Source: CAZIPN01 sp964541225
Lineage (GTDB): Bacteria > Actinomycetota > Coriobacteriia > Anaerosomatales > JAAXUF01
Reading direction: 5' to 3'
NCBI GenBank assembly: GCA_964541225.1
Contig: CAZIPN010000006.1
Coordinates: 1 to 64,000 of the forward strand
DNA length: 64,000 nucleotides
The notes under the pieces are model-generated. The model had not been told where the DNA came from, made no database searches, and worked only from the letters and a program-made list of their open reading frames with translations. Of the stretch, positions 63,472 through 64,000 are shown piece by piece (the stretch's first letter is position 1; the number at the start of each line of letters is the position of its first letter). A program made the translations under genes and the position numbers.

Positions 63472-64000
63472 CTAATACCAGGTCCGCGACGAGAGCGCGG
63501 TCAGCCGACGCACCGTCGCGCGGTCTAGCACGCGGCCGTCTTGGCGCAGAGCCCGCCACTCGCTGAGCGCCTCGCGGGCGGCCCTCCACGTGGGGCGCAC
63601 ATGGCCGTTGCGCGCGGCCTGCAGCAGGCTGTTGCCGATCCACAGCGTTGCATGGGTCTGCGCGTAGGGCGCAGGGAGGTAGCGCGCCGAAAGTCGGACG
63701 TGGCTGCGCACGTAGTTGGCTTCGCGATCGTCGCGGTTGGTCGTGCTCGGGATCGCCTCATGGGCCACACGCACCGAGGTGGTGAAGCGCACACGATATC
63801 CTGCGGCTGCGAGTCGAAACGAAATGTCGGCCTCCTCGGCGGCGTAGCGTGTGTCGGACGGAAAGCCGCCCACTTCGCGTAGCGCAGAGATCCGCAGCGC
63901 CGCTGCCCCGCCGAGAAAGTACCCCAGCTCCTCGTTCTCAGTCGGCATGCGCTTGTCTCGGCGAGGAATCTCGCGCTGGCGGATGGAGCCATCCGGCGCT
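63472..64000 (-). CDS. Family 2 glycosyltransferase (5' end cut by window edge)
   Basis: The frame enters from the right edge and ends at 63472; the last about 175 residues are visible. Residues preceding the internal Met read APDGSIRQREIPRRDKR, so the true start lies beyond 64000. GYFLGGAAALRISALREVGG and EEADISFRLAAAGYRVRF are the acceptor-side GT2 motifs. It ends with a basic C-terminal tail. The deacetylase starts 8 bases after the stop. Confidence 0.88.
   Translation of the reverse strand, partial: APDGSIRQREIPRRDKRMPTENEELGYFLGGAAALRISALREVGGFPSDTRYAAEEADISFRLAAAGYRVRFTTSVRVAHEAIPSTTNRDDREANYVRSHVRLSARYLPAPYAQTHATLWIGNSLLQAARNGHVRPTWRAAREALSEWRALRQDGRVLDRATVRRLTALSSRTWY

Noticed and set aside
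1..64000. CRISPR arrays, insertion sequences, prophage or integron features
   Set aside because: No regularly spaced repeats, transposase or integrase genes, or phage structural genes were found on either strand. The only low-complexity repeats lie inside coding regions such as the copA linker.

Overview
This is a GC-rich bacterial chromosome segment with dense coding on both strands. It carries no mobile elements, CRISPR arrays or rRNA. Several features suggest an anaerobic or microaerobic Actinomycetota lineage, perhaps Coriobacteriia-like: an rpsF-ssb-rpsR-DUF2232-rplI-dnaB core, many GTG starts, an anaerobe-type hybrid cluster protein, rubrerythrin, a WYL regulator, a cytochrome c assembly protein and a long-form HisG. 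The taxonomic placement is inference, because no 16S or other marker was compared.

Layout. 1-6.5 kb: a truncated WYL regulator (-), an Arg-rich membrane protein (+), two tandem Crp/Fnr regulators (-), a ferredoxin (+) and hcp (+). Two near-identical TTGAC-N4-GTCAA palindromes sit upstream of the ferredoxin and hcp, which suggests a nitrosative-stress regulon. 6.7-10.4 kb: a membrane-anchored serpin diverges from a membrane M28 peptidase. 10.4-12.2 kb: a two-gene cytochrome c/heme assembly operon. 12.4-16.3 kb: two diguanylate cyclases flank small conserved proteins. 16.4-22.3 kb: tRNA-Gly, an M23 peptidase and the ribosomal/replication cluster. 22.4-25.1 kb: TspO, a SPOR-type lipoprotein and an FAD protein.

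25.1-34.5 kb: a nine-gene minus-strand exporter operon resembling YbhGFSR/CecR. Its two separate ATPases look like the two halves of YbhF with complementary degenerate motifs. It also encodes four permeases, two HlyD-type adaptors and a TetR regulator. 34.7-43.7 kb: a PH-domain protein, purA, a membrane glycosyltransferase, an HtrA protease, purD-purE, a TIGR00300 protein and msrB.

43.9-49.1 kb: a very large CopA-type ATPase whose Glu-Pro repeat linker contains a 100-N assembly gap, then a secreted repeat protein. 49.1-56.5 kb: two NAD(P)-binding proteins, hisG, rubrerythrin, cyclopropane-fatty-acid synthase, an AraC-methyltransferase fusion, an aldo/keto reductase and a lipoprotein. 56.7-64 kb: an FtsX-type permease with no adjacent ATPase, then a cell-envelope glycan cluster (GT2, FemAB/BioF2-like, GT2, polysaccharide deacetylase, GT2) that runs off the right edge.

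The most distinctive features are the split asymmetric exporter ATPase pair with an extra permease pair, the Glu-Pro-linked CopA, the anchored serpin facing a membrane protease with a long disordered insert, and the Fnr-type box pair tying the Crp-like regulators to ferredoxin and Hcp.
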